Source of the DNA: Phenylobacterium deserti
GTDB lineage: Bacteria > Pseudomonadota > Alphaproteobacteria > Caulobacterales > Caulobacteraceae
Direction of reading: 5' to 3'
DNA: 64,000 nucleotides
Assembly: GCA_943332615.1 (NCBI GenBank)
Contig: CALQQB010000006.1
Location: 43,348 to 107,347, forward strand
This document shows positions 44,330 to 52,405 of this stretch, piece after piece. A program made the translations under genes and the position numbers. The notes beneath the pieces were generated by a model that saw only the letters and a list, made by a program, of their open reading frames with translations, searched no databases and had not been told where the DNA came from. Each line of letters opens with the position of its first letter. Within the stretch, counting starts at the first letter, position 1.

Positions 44330-44475
44330 GGTTAAAGCGCTGCGGCTTGGGTTCCAAGCGCCCAACAGCGCATAGCAAGAGGGCGGCGCTCCGATTGCCC
44401 GGAACCCCGCCCTCTCATACAGATCCGTTGGGGGACCTGCGCCTCTAGGCCAACCGCCAGTTCAGTCTCGGGTCG
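44330..44475 (-). pseudogene. C-terminal remnant of a GNAT acetyltransferase
   Basis: On the minus strand ETELAVGLEAQVPQR is followed, one frame over, by DLYERAGFRAIGAPPSCYALLGAWNP. LYERAGFR is the classic last helix of GNAT enzymes and the order fits the end of such a protein, with a frameshift between. No start or acetyl-CoA motif is found upstream. The rest of the 494-base gap 44303-44796 shows no other gene; a weak inverted repeat TTTTTCC/GGAAAAA at 44739-44766 could end the Uup transcript. Confidence 0.4.
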
Positions 44476-44796
44476 CCCCGTGTCTTCTCCGGCCGCCGAT
44501 GACTGACCTTCCAGCTGGGGTCCCGGGTCGCCCCGGTTCCTGGCCTTGGATCCGCCACTCCGCTCGCTCGCTTCGGGGTCCGCTGTCGCCAGCTTCTCCG
44601 TCCGCCGCGCCGCAGTTCCTGTCGGCAAGTAGATGCTGCTCCTGAAGCTATTCTGACGCAATATAGTCGCCGGAATCGGGTGTTCCAGACCTGTCGAAAA
44701 GCGGTGGATCAAGGGTGGAAGATCGGTGCGAGAATCAATTTTTCCACTGTGAAATCAACGGAAAAACTTCGTGCACAAGAGTGTGGGCCCCGAAGC

Positions 44797-46602
44797 TCAG
44801 CGGCTAGATTGCAGGGCCTCTCGCCGCTCTTCCAGATGGAGCCATTCTTCCTCCGCGGCGGCGAGCTGGAGGCGGGCGGTTTTCAGAGCGAGGCTGTGGC
44901 TTTCGAAGCCGGCCAGGTCGCGGGCGTAGAGCGCCGGATCGGCCATGGCGGCCTCAATCACAGCGATCTTGCCGGGGAGGTCGTGGACCAGGGTTTCCAG
45001 TTCCGTGAGCCGGCGCTGGTCTTTGAAGGAGAGCTTGGCGGCGACCTTCGGCGCAGCGGCCAGGGAGGCCGGTTTCGAGACGCCGCCCCGGCCGGCCTCG
45101 CGCGCCACGCGGCCGCCGAAGAACCCCGGATTCTGGCTGAGGAAGTCCTGCCAGCCGCCCGGCGTCTCTACCGCGCGGCCGGTCCCGTCCAGCCCGATGG
45201 TGGACGTGGCGAGGCGGTCGATGAAATCGCGGTCGTGGCTGACCAGGATCAAGGTGCCCTCGTAGTCGGCCAGCAGGTCCTCGAGCAGGTCCAGGGTGTC
45301 CATGTCGAGGTCGTTGGTGGGCTCGTCCAGCACCATGACATTGGCCGGCCGCGCCAGGGCCTGGGCCAGCAACAGGCGGTTGCGCTCGCCGCCCGACAGG
45401 CTCTTCACCGGTTGCCGCAACTGCGCCTCGGTGAACAGGAAGTCCTTGGCGTAGGAGATCACATGGCGCGGCTCGCCCCGCACCAGCACCTGGTCGCCGC
45501 CCAGCGGCAGCAGCACCTCGCGCAGCGTCATCTCCGGTTTCAGCGTCGCCCGCGCCTGGTCGATGTAGCTGACTTCCAAATTCGTCCCCAGCTTGACCTC
45601 GCCCGAGTCGGCCGGGATCTCGCCCAGCAGCACCTTTACCAGGGTGGTCTTGCCAGCCCCGTTCGGCCCGACGACCGCGACCCGGTCGCCGCGCAGGATG
45701 CGGGTGGAGAAGGATTTCAGCAGAACCTTGGGTCCGAACGCCTTGGAGATGCCCTTGACCTCGACAACCCGCTTGCCGGAGACGCCGGAGCTGGCGATGC
45801 CCATGTTCAGTTCAGAACGGGAATCCTTCAGTCGGTCCACCTTGTCCTGGCGGAGCGAATCGAGCCGGCGGCGGCGGCCTTCGTTGCGCGCCCGCCGCCC
45901 GGTGACGCCGCGCGCCATCCAGTGCTGCTCGCGCTCGATGTAGCGGTCGAGACGCCTGGCCTCCTCGGCCTCGGCGGAGGTGATTTTGTCCGCCCAGTCG
46001 TCGAAGGCGGCGAAGCCCTTGTCCAGCCGCTTCACCTGCCGGTACTCCAGCCAGAAACAACGGCCTGTCACCCGCTCAAGGAACGCGCGGTCGTGGCTGA
46101 CGATCAGGGCGGCGGACTTGGACCCCGCGAGCTCCGCCTCGAGGGTCTCGATGGCAAGGATGTCCAGGTGGTTGGTCGGCTCGTCCAGCAGGATGATGTC
46201 CGGTTCTTCGGCGAAGGCCCGGGCCAGGGCCGTGCGCCGGATCTCACCGCCCGACAGGCCGGTGGCCGGCTTGGCGGGATCGAGCCCGAAGTCGCTGAGG
46301 GCCGATTCCGCGCGGTACGCCGGCGCGCCGCCGGCGGTGGCGTGATCCAACAGGGTCGCGCCTGTGATCTCCGGCTCCTGCGGCACGAAGGCGACAGTGG
46401 TTCCAGAGGTGATGATCCGCTCGCCACCGTCCGCCGCGATCTGGCCGGCCAGGATGCGCAGCAGGGTCGATTTCCCGGCCCCGTTCCGCCCGACCAGGCA
46501 GGCGCGCACCCGCGCATCGATCGCGAGGTTGACGCCGTCGAACAGCATCAGCGGACCATCCGCGAGGCGGACGTCCTTCAGGGCGAGGATGGGCGCTCTC
46601 AT
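44797..46602 (-). CDS. uup: ABC-F family ATPase, Uup-like
   Basis: 601 residues with two ABC cassettes in one chain. Cassette 1: GRNGAGKSTLLRILAG, LSGGEIRRTALARAF, IILLDEPTNHLDI. Cassette 2: GPNGAGKTTLVKVLLG, LSGGERNRLLLAQAL, VMVLDEPTNDLDMDT. A charged linker lies between, and a C-terminal coiled coil (about 530-601, KDQRRLTELETLVHDLPGKI) marks Uup, which binds branched DNA and acts at ribosomes and in genome stability. The ATG at 46602 is preferred; the ORF-track start runs into the palindrome. Confidence 0.9.
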   Translation of the reverse strand: MRAPILALKDVRLADGPLMLFDGVNLAIDARVRACLVGRNGAGKSTLLRILAGQIAADGGERIITSGTTVAFVPQEPEITGATLLDHATAGGAPAYRAESALSDFGLDPAKPATGLSGGEIRRTALARAFAEEPDIILLDEPTNHLDILAIETLEAELAGSKSAALIVSHDRAFLERVTGRCFWLEYRQVKRLDKGFAAFDDWADKITSAEAEEARRLDRYIEREQHWMARGVTGRRARNEGRRRRLDSLRQDKVDRLKDSRSELNMGIASSGVSGKRVVEVKGISKAFGPKVLLKSFSTRILRGDRVAVVGPNGAGKTTLVKVLLGEIPADSGEVKLGTNLEVSYIDQARATLKPEMTLREVLLPLGGDQVLVRGEPRHVISYAKDFLFTEAQLRQPVKSLSGGERNRLLLAQALARPANVMVLDEPTNDLDMDTLDLLEDLLADYEGTLILVSHDRDFIDRLATSTIGLDGTGRAVETPGGWQDFLSQNPGFFGGRVAREAGRGGVSKPASLAAAPKVAAKLSFKDQRRLTELETLVHDLPGKIAVIEAAMADPALYARDLAGFESHSLALKTARLQLAAAEEEWLHLEERREALQSSR

Positions 46603-46620
46603 GGGGGCGCTCCCATAGCC

Positions 46621-46712
46621 CGGGAAAGTAGGGACACACACCACTTTCTCGTGTCCGAGCGCGGCCCGACGCCGGCGACGCCGAGAAAGTGGTGTGTGTC
46701 CCTACTTTCCCG
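46621..46712. repeat. 92-bp element with perfect 31-bp inverted repeats
   Basis: CGGGAAAGTAGGGACACACA and the following 11 bases (46621-46651) are exactly mirrored at 46682-46712, separated by a 30-base GC-rich loop. The element sits between the divergent uup and YcgN-family genes, 19 bases from the uup start and 13 from the other. Its form resembles a REP/REPIN-like mobile palindrome; similar GGGACACACACC-type sequences are, as I recall, part of REP-like families in other Proteobacteria. In transcripts from either gene it would form a long hairpin. Confidence 0.8.
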
Positions 46713-46725
46713 TACATCCCCGCGC

Positions 46726-47190
46726 ATGGCAGGCGAACCTTTCTGGCGGCGCAAGACCCTAACCCAGATGACCGTGGCGGAGTGGGAGAGCCTGTGCGAC
46801 GGCTGCGGCCTGTGCTGCCTGGTGCGGTTCGAGGACGAGCGGACAGGCGAGGTGTTCCCGACCCGGGTCCACTGCAAGCTGTTCGACGCCGCCGCCTGCA
46901 GCTGCTCGAACTATGCTGAGCGTCATAAGCATGTGCCCGATTGCATCAAGCTGACCCCGCACAACATCGAGGCGCTGGAGTGGATGCCCAAGAGCTGCGC
47001 CTACCGCCGCCTGCACGAGGGCCGCGACCTGGCGGAGTGGCATCCGCTGGTGTCAGGCGACAGCGAGAGCGTGCATCGTGCCGGGGTCTCGGTGCGGGGC
47101 CAGACGGTCAGCGAAGCGGTGCTGGCGGCGCCGGAGGACGCGCTGGAATTCGCCGCGTGGGACCTGATCGAGGAACGCGGGGAGGATTAG
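46726..47190 (+). CDS. YcgN family cysteine cluster protein (UPF0260)
   Basis: 154 residues from ATG 46726. The N-terminal cluster LCDGCGLCCLVRFED and the later CKLFDAAACSCSNYAERHKH, PDCIKL and SCAYRRL give nine or more conserved cysteines, the UPF0260/YcgN pattern probably holding a metal or Fe-S cluster. Function unknown. The ORF-track frame of 836 residues is almost all shadow of uup. The start lies 13 bases after the 92-bp palindrome, so the transcript leader may contain half of it. Confidence 0.88.
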   Translation: MAGEPFWRRKTLTQMTVAEWESLCDGCGLCCLVRFEDERTGEVFPTRVHCKLFDAAACSCSNYAERHKHVPDCIKLTPHNIEALEWMPKSCAYRRLHEGRDLAEWHPLVSGDSESVHRAGVSVRGQTVSEAVLAAPEDALEFAAWDLIEERGED

Positions 47191-47295
47191 CCTCGCCTCC
47201 CTTAATGGGCAGGGAGGTACGCCTTGCGTGACGGAACCGCCGGGCCAATCTAATAGTCCCACTTCCAGCATGGCTTTCGAAGGACTCTGACGAGC

Positions 47296-48276
47296 TTGGC
47301 GCGCGACCCCTATCAGGAACTGGGCGTCCTCAGGACCGCCAGCGCGGCCGAGGTGCGCAAGGCGTTCCACAAGCTCGCCAAGGAAAACCATCCCGACACC
47401 AATCCCGGCAACAAGGCCGCCGAGGAACGGTTCAAGAAGCTGAGCGCGGCGTTCGACATCGTTGGCGACGTCGAGAAGCGCAAGAAGTTCGACGCCGGTC
47501 AGATCGACGCCGACGGCCGCGAGACCGGCGGCTTCAGCCCCGGCGGGCCGTGGGGGCCGCAGGCGGGCGCCGGCCAGCCGGGCGGGCGTGGCGGCTTTCG
47601 CAGCGAGAGCTTCGAGGGCGCCGACCTGGGCGACATCCTGGGTGAGATGTTCGGCGGCGGGCGTGGCGGCCGGCAGGCTGGGCCTGGCCCCGGTGGCGCT
47701 CCCGGTGGCGGCCCTGGGGGCGGCATGGGCGGCGGCTTCGGCGGCTTCTCCCAGCGGGGCGCGGACGTCCGCGCCAGGCTGGAGATCGACCTGGTGGACG
47801 CCATCCGAGGCGGGCGCCAGCGGATCGCCTTCTCCGACGGCCGCACGATCGACGTCACCATTCCGAAGGGAGCCCAGGAGGGTCAGACCCTGAGGCTGAA
47901 GGGGCAGGGCTCGCCCGGCCGCTCGGGCGCCGGCGACGCCTTCATCGAACTCGCCCTCAAGCCGCACCCGCTCTACCGCCAGGAGGAGGGCGCGCTGGTC
48001 ATGGACCTGCCGATCACCCTCTATGACGCAGTGCTGGGCGGGAAGGTCGAGGCGCCGACCCCGGACGGGCCGGTGACCCTGACCGTGCCGAAGGCGGCCA
48101 ACACCGGCGCACGCCTGCGCCTGAAGGGGCGCGGCCTTGCCGACGCCAAGGGCCACCGGGGCGATCTGTATGCGCGGTTGGTGGTGACGCTGCCGGACGC
48201 GCCGGACGCCGCGCTGGAGGCGTTCGCGACGGATCAGAGGGCGAAGCGGCCGTATGCCCCGAAGCGGCGCGGGTAG
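47296..48276 (+). CDS. DnaJ-like (CbpA-type) co-chaperone
   Basis: 326 residues from a TTG start, with AAGGA upstream. The J-domain (residues 1-70) has YQELGVLRTASAAEVRKAF and the Hsp70-activating HPD in ENHPDTNPG. A Gly-rich linker and then the two client-binding beta domains follow (RGADVRARLEIDLVDAIRGG, VTIPKGAQEGQTLRLKGQGSPG). There is no Cys-rich zinc finger, so this is the CbpA/type II class and not DnaJ itself. It would deliver clients to DnaK. Confidence 0.9.
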   Translation: MARDPYQELGVLRTASAAEVRKAFHKLAKENHPDTNPGNKAAEERFKKLSAAFDIVGDVEKRKKFDAGQIDADGRETGGFSPGGPWGPQAGAGQPGGRGGFRSESFEGADLGDILGEMFGGGRGGRQAGPGPGGAPGGGPGGGMGGGFGGFSQRGADVRARLEIDLVDAIRGGRQRIAFSDGRTIDVTIPKGAQEGQTLRLKGQGSPGRSGAGDAFIELALKPHPLYRQEEGALVMDLPITLYDAVLGGKVEAPTPDGPVTLTVPKAANTGARLRLKGRGLADAKGHRGDLYARLVVTLPDAPDAALEAFATDQRAKRPYAPKRRG

Positions 48277-48280
48277 GCCC

Positions 48281-48312
48281 CAGAGTCTGCTCAACTGGCT
48301 GAGCGGACTCTG
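48281..48312 (+). terminator. Hairpin after the DnaJ-like gene
   Basis: CAGAGTC-T-GCTCA and TGAGC-G-GACTCTG form a 12-pair stem with one internal mismatch and a 6-base loop, just after the stop codon. No T-tract follows, so it may act with Rho or as an mRNA-stabilising end. Confidence 0.5.
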
Positions 48313-48330
48313 AATTCCTTGCTCAAGTTT

Positions 48331-48363
48331 CCTCACGCAGTCCGCAAGGCGGATTGCGTGAGG
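48331..48363 (+). promoter_or_regulatory. Strong leader hairpin before the PepSY / two-component operon
   Basis: CCTCACGCAGTCCGC and GCGGATTGCGTGAGG pair along 15 positions (one G-U) with an AAG loop, 69 bases before the PepSY gene. Its length and position suggest a structured 5' leader or an attenuator, though a second terminator of the dnaJ-like transcript is also possible. Confidence 0.5.
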
Positions 48364-48431
48364 GGGCCGAACAACCGCTAAGATTGGCGTTCAGGCCCAG
48401 TTCAGTCGCGGGCTGTCACACCGGGCCCGTT

Positions 48432-48764
48432 ATGAAGCGTCTTTTCACCCTTGCCGTCCTGCTGGCGGCCGTCGCCGGTCCGATGACCGCGGCGGCGCAG
48501 GATCTTGGCCGGCCGGTGCTGGGCGCCGGACGGGGCGACCAGGACCAGGCCCGCGAGGGCGTGAGGTCCGGGCGCCAGGTGCCGCTGTCGCGCGTTCTGC
48601 CGATGCTGGCCCAGCGCTATCCGGGCCGTCATTTGAACACCAGCATGGGCGACTATGGCGGCCGGCCCGCCTACTTCGTGCAGTGGCAGATGGAGGGCGG
48701 TCGCGTGGTGGTGTTCATCGTCGACGCCGAAAGCGGTCAGGTGGTTGGCCGCCAGGGCGGCTGA
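48432..48764 (+). CDS. Secreted PepSY-domain protein
   Basis: 110 residues. Signal peptide MKRLFTLAVLLAAVAGPMTAAAQ, then a single PepSY-like domain: VPLSRVLPMLAQRYPGRHL and YFVQWQMEGGRVVVFIVDAESGQVV. Such small periplasmic proteins often lie before PhoPQ/FeuPQ-type systems, where in Rhizobiales FeuN inhibits FeuPQ. Here the response regulator follows by 34 bases, so a role as inhibitor or sensor partner of the kinase is a reasonable inference. Confidence 0.82.
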   Translation: MKRLFTLAVLLAAVAGPMTAAAQDLGRPVLGAGRGDQDQAREGVRSGRQVPLSRVLPMLAQRYPGRHLNTSMGDYGGRPAYFVQWQMEGGRVVVFIVDAESGQVVGRQGG

Positions 48765-48798
48765 CCTGTTGGAATTCTGAAAAGGAAGGGACGCCGCG

Positions 48799-49491
48799 TT
48801 GCGCATCCTGCTTGTCGAAGACGATCCGGACCTGTCGCGCCAGCTGAAGCTGGCGCTGGGCGACGCCGGCTATGCGGTGGACCACGCGCCCGACGGCGAG
48901 GAGGCCCAGTTCCTGGGCGAGACCGAGCCCTATGACGCCGTCATCCTCGACCTCGGCCTGCCCAAGGTGGACGGGGTGTCGGTTCTGGAGCGCTGGCGGC
49001 GCGAGAACATGGCCTCGCCGGTGCTGATCCTCACCGCCCGCGGCGCCTGGAGCGAGAAGGTGGCCGGGTTCGACGCCGGCGCCGACGACTACCTGACCAA
49101 GCCGTTCCACACCGAGGAACTGCTGGCCCGGCTGCGCGCCCTGCTGCGCCGAACCGCGGGCCATGCGAGCCCCAGCCTGTCGGTCGGCGGCCTGCGGCTG
49201 GATCCGCGCGCGGCCCGGGCCAGCGTCAATGGCGAGCCCTTGCGGCTGACCTCGCTGGAGTATCGGCTGCTGCACTATCTGATGATGCACCAGGGCCGGG
49301 TGATCAGCCGCACCGAGCTGGTCGAGCACCTGTACGATCAGGACTTCGATCGCGATTCCAACACCATCGAGGTGTTCATCGGCCGGGTGCGCAAGAAGAT
49401 CGGCGCCGACCGCATCGAGACCGTGCGCGGCCTGGGCTATCGCCTGACCTGCCCGGCCGGAGAATTGGACGCGGAGGCCGCCAAGACGTGA
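48799..49491 (+). CDS. OmpR-family response regulator (PhoP/FeuP-like)
   Basis: 230 residues, TTG start behind AAAAGGAAGGGA. Receiver domain with the acidic pair EDDPD, phosphoacceptor Asp51 in VILDLGLP, conserved Thr in LTARG and Lys in LTKPFH; C-terminal winged helix with LTSLEYRLLHYLM and TIEVFIGRVRKKIG, ending TVRGLGYRL. It follows the PepSY gene and precedes its kinase, and resembles PhoP/FeuP regulators of envelope stress and osmotic adaptation. Confidence 0.92.
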   Translation: MRILLVEDDPDLSRQLKLALGDAGYAVDHAPDGEEAQFLGETEPYDAVILDLGLPKVDGVSVLERWRRENMASPVLILTARGAWSEKVAGFDAGADDYLTKPFHTEELLARLRALLRRTAGHASPSLSVGGLRLDPRAARASVNGEPLRLTSLEYRLLHYLMMHQGRVISRTELVEHLYDQDFDRDSNTIEVFIGRVRKKIGADRIETVRGLGYRLTCPAGELDAEAAKT

Positions 49492-49501
49492 ATCTGAGGA
49501 C

Positions 49502-50911
49502 ATGAGCTTTTTGGGCGGCGTGCTGAACGGACTCCGGCGGCCCTCGCTCGCTCGCCGGCTGGCCTTGCTGGCCATCGGCGGCAGTTTCATCGCCCTGGTG
49601 ATCGTGGCGGTGGTGCTTGGCCTGTTGTTCCAGCAGGCGGCGGTGCGCCGGTTCGACGCCAACCTCTCGGACCTGAACGACAACCTGATCGCCGGCACCA
49701 CCATCGAGGATGGGTCGGTGATCGCGCCTGCTCTCACCGACCTGCGGGCCCTGCGCGCCTATTCAGGCCGGTATTGGGAGGTCGCCGAGGTGACGCCCGG
49801 CGGGCGGTTGCGGGCGATCGAAGGCCTGACCTCGCATTCGCTGTTCGACACCGAGATCGCGACGCCCGCCGACCTGGCCCAACGCTTGAAGGCCAATCCG
49901 CGGCGGCCGATCGCCTTCGACACGCCCGGGCCGCAGGTGGGCGAGCGCCTGCGGGTGGTGGCGCGCTGGACCAGCTTCGACGGCCGCACGGCGCCGGTGA
50001 TCTACCTGGCCGCCGAGGACCGCCGGCCGGTGGACCGCGAGGTGCTGAACTTCGTCACCGCCACGGCCATCGCCTTCCTGCTGCTGGGCGTGGGGCTGAT
50101 GCTGGCGGTGATCGTCCAGGTGCGGGTCGGCCTGCGCCCGCTGTTTCACCTGCGCCAGGAGGTGGCCGAGGTGCGACGCGGCAAGGTCGAGCGGCTGCAG
50201 GGGGACTATCCCTCGGAGCTGCGGCCGTTGACCGACGAACTGAACGCCCTGGTGGCCCACAACCAGGAGACCGTGGAACGCCAGCGCACCCATGTGGGCA
50301 ACCTGGCGCATGCGCTGAAGACCCCGATCTCGGTGATGATGACCGAGGCCGGCCAGCGCCCCGGGCCGCTGGCCGAGGTGGTGAGCCGCCAGGCCGACGT
50401 GATGCGCCAGCAGGTCGACCACCACCTGCGCCGGGCCCGAGCCGCCGCCCGCAGCCAGGGCCAGGGGGAACGCACCTCGGTGGCCGAGGTGCTGGACGAG
50501 CTGTCGCGCACCCTGGAGCGGATCTTCCGCGACAAGGGCCTGACCATCGACTGGGACGCCCCCGACGACCTGTGGTTCCAGGGCGAGCGGCAAGACTTCA
50601 TGGAGATCGCCGGCAACGCCATGGAGAACGCCGGCAAGTTCGGCGCCTCCAAGGTCCGCGTTCGCGCCGGGTCCATCGGGCCGGAGCGGATGCGCCTGAC
50701 CGTCGAGGACGATGGGCCTGGCCTGCCGCCCGACCGGCGCGAGGAGGTGGTGCAGCGTGGCGCGCGGCTGGACGAGAGCGCCCCGGGGTCCGGCCTGGGC
50801 CTGTCGATCATCGACGAACTGGCGCGCGCCTATCGCGGATCGCTGACTTTGGGAGCCTCTGCGCTGGGGGGGCTCTCCGTCGCGGTCGAACTGCCCTGCG
50901 TAGAGGCGTGA
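49502..50911 (+). CDS. PhoQ/FeuQ-like sensor histidine kinase
   Basis: 469 residues. TM1 (about 20-40), a periplasmic sensor of about 130 residues, TM2 (about 180-205), a HAMP-like segment (REVAEVRRGKVERLQ), and a DHp helix with His in HVGNLAHALKTPISVMM, a PhoQ-type H box. The HATPase domain has GNAMENAGKFG, DDGPGLPP and GSGLGLSIIDE. It starts 10 bases after the regulator with GAGGA upstream. The PepSY protein is its likely periplasmic partner. Confidence 0.92.
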   Translation: MSFLGGVLNGLRRPSLARRLALLAIGGSFIALVIVAVVLGLLFQQAAVRRFDANLSDLNDNLIAGTTIEDGSVIAPALTDLRALRAYSGRYWEVAEVTPGGRLRAIEGLTSHSLFDTEIATPADLAQRLKANPRRPIAFDTPGPQVGERLRVVARWTSFDGRTAPVIYLAAEDRRPVDREVLNFVTATAIAFLLLGVGLMLAVIVQVRVGLRPLFHLRQEVAEVRRGKVERLQGDYPSELRPLTDELNALVAHNQETVERQRTHVGNLAHALKTPISVMMTEAGQRPGPLAEVVSRQADVMRQQVDHHLRRARAAARSQGQGERTSVAEVLDELSRTLERIFRDKGLTIDWDAPDDLWFQGERQDFMEIAGNAMENAGKFGASKVRVRAGSIGPERMRLTVEDDGPGLPPDRREEVVQRGARLDESAPGSGLGLSIIDELARAYRGSLTLGASALGGLSVAVELPCVEA

Positions 50912-50991
50912 TGCCAGCCGGTTTGGGAAAGCCTTAACTGGTCGGAAGTCATGTTGGCGGCCTGGGCGCGTGGCCTGGAGCCGAAGGAGCC

Positions 50992-52383
50992 ATGGCCGGG
51001 CTGTCAGAGCAGAAGATGACGATCGTCAGGACGCTGGTGGAAACCGCGCCCGATCGAATTGTCGGCAGCCTGCAACAGGCGCTGTCGGAGACTCCTGACG
51101 GCTCCGCCCTGGGCGGCGTGCGCCGGCTGGTGGAAACCGAGATGTTCGCGCGCACCCAGCGCAATGCGGCGCTGCTGCCGATCGTGCCCATGTGCATTGC
51201 TGACGGCGACCCGCGCACGGTGACCTTCCCGCCCCGCGTCCTGTCGCTGCTGTGGCGGGCGCTCAGGGTCCATCACCCGGAGCTGGTCAGGCCGCTGGGC
51301 GGCATCGACGACGACATCGCGCCCCAGTTGCTGGTCGATCATCAGGACACCCTGCTCGCCGCCGCCGCCATCGGCGTGCGCGAGGCCACGCTCAACGAGT
51401 TCGTCACGGTCGCCCAGGTCTGCGACCGCCACCGGCCGGATGGCGCGGCCCAGCTGGCCGGCTGCCTGCAGATCGGCGCGATCGTCCGCCGCGCCACCCT
51501 GCGCATGCCCGAGTGGCTGGACCACCGGGGCGGCGACACCACCGCCGCTGTCCGGCTGTGCTACAAGGACGCCGTCGCGCTGGCAGATGACGCCGGGCCC
51601 CGGTTTTTCCATATGCTGGCGGCCCAGATGGCCCAGCCGTGGATGGTGCTGCGGATCATCTCGACGGTGATGGATAAGCCCACCGAGCGGTATCTGCGCG
51701 ATTCCGAGCTCTCCAGCTTCGGCGAGGCGGTGTTCGACGATGTGGACGAGGCGCTGAGCGCCATCTCTCGCCTGGACCCGGACGGCGGCGTCGAGTCGGC
51801 GCGCAATCTGGCCAAGGCCGCCGATCTGGTGGTGCATCAGGTCAAGGAGATCGAGACGGGCATGGACCTGCAGCGCGACCAGGGGTGGGGCCTGCGCGTC
51901 GTCAAGCAGCGGGCAAGCCTGGCCAATGTCGTCGAGGGCCGCCTGCGCGAGGCCGAAAAGGTCAGCCTGGAAGCCCTGCCCATGCTGAGCGCCCGCCAGC
52001 CGCGCGGACGCCGCCCGATGCCGCACCTGGGCGCCCCGCCCGAGCCCCGCCTCGTGGGCCGCGCCATGGCGCTGCTTTCATTCTGCGAGGAGATCCGCAC
52101 CACCGCCAACTATGGCGGCTTCGCCTCGGCCCGAACCAAGATGGTCGAAAAGCTGAGCAGCTATATCGATCAATACGTCGAGGATGTGCTCGACATGCTG
52201 CGTTCCGGCGAGGCCGACGACCCGGAGATCGGGACGGCCTATCTGCATCTGGCGGCCGACCTCAAGCAGCTGCTGATGGGGGGCAAGGCCGGCGATCTGA
52301 TCCGCCGCCGGGCGTTCTCCGCCATCGATCCGGAAAAAGCCGCCGCGGCCGAGGCCCTGATCGCCGCTCTCGCGCGGGCCTGA
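50992..52383 (+). CDS. Helical protein of unknown function
   Basis: 463 residues, cytoplasmic and almost wholly alpha-helical, ATG after AAGGAG. It opens MAGLSEQKMTIVRTLVETAP and contains RRLVETEMFARTQRNAALLP, WRALRVHHPELVRPLGGID and VKEIETGMDLQRDQGWGLRV. I know no named domain, but conserved-looking length and clean coding suggest a lineage-restricted family. It lies 22 bases before ccmI in the same direction, so co-transcription with the cytochrome c maturation genes is possible. Confidence 0.7.
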   Translation: MAGLSEQKMTIVRTLVETAPDRIVGSLQQALSETPDGSALGGVRRLVETEMFARTQRNAALLPIVPMCIADGDPRTVTFPPRVLSLLWRALRVHHPELVRPLGGIDDDIAPQLLVDHQDTLLAAAAIGVREATLNEFVTVAQVCDRHRPDGAAQLAGCLQIGAIVRRATLRMPEWLDHRGGDTTAAVRLCYKDAVALADDAGPRFFHMLAAQMAQPWMVLRIISTVMDKPTERYLRDSELSSFGEAVFDDVDEALSAISRLDPDGGVESARNLAKAADLVVHQVKEIETGMDLQRDQGWGLRVVKQRASLANVVEGRLREAEKVSLEALPMLSARQPRGRRPMPHLGAPPEPRLVGRAMALLSFCEEIRTTANYGGFASARTKMVEKLSSYIDQYVEDVLDMLRSGEADDPEIGTAYLHLAADLKQLLMGGKAGDLIRRRAFSAIDPEKAAAAEALIAALARA

Positions 52384-52405
52384 ACTTTCCGCTACACGGC
52401 CGGCC

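Noticed and set aside
42573-44378. 601-residue ORF that includes the ABC ATPase
   Set aside because: Only the last 246 residues are the ATPase. The first part runs antiparallel in frame through the binding-protein gene in another frame and is shadow.
44379-44414. GAGGGCGG/CCGCCCTC hairpin as a small RNA
   Set aside because: The stem lies within the decayed GNAT coding remnant, has no promoter or T-tract and matches no RNA family I know.
44303-44420. TPP riboswitch before the NMT1/THI5-like transporter
   Set aside because: I looked for the CTGAGA core and paired stems on the minus strand and did not find them.
46621-46712. CRISPR repeat pair
   Set aside because: The two copies are inverted, not direct, there are only two, and no cas genes are present.
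44680-46725. Long N-terminal extension of the YcgN-family ORF
   Set aside because: It is the opposite-strand shadow of uup; the real protein starts at 46726.
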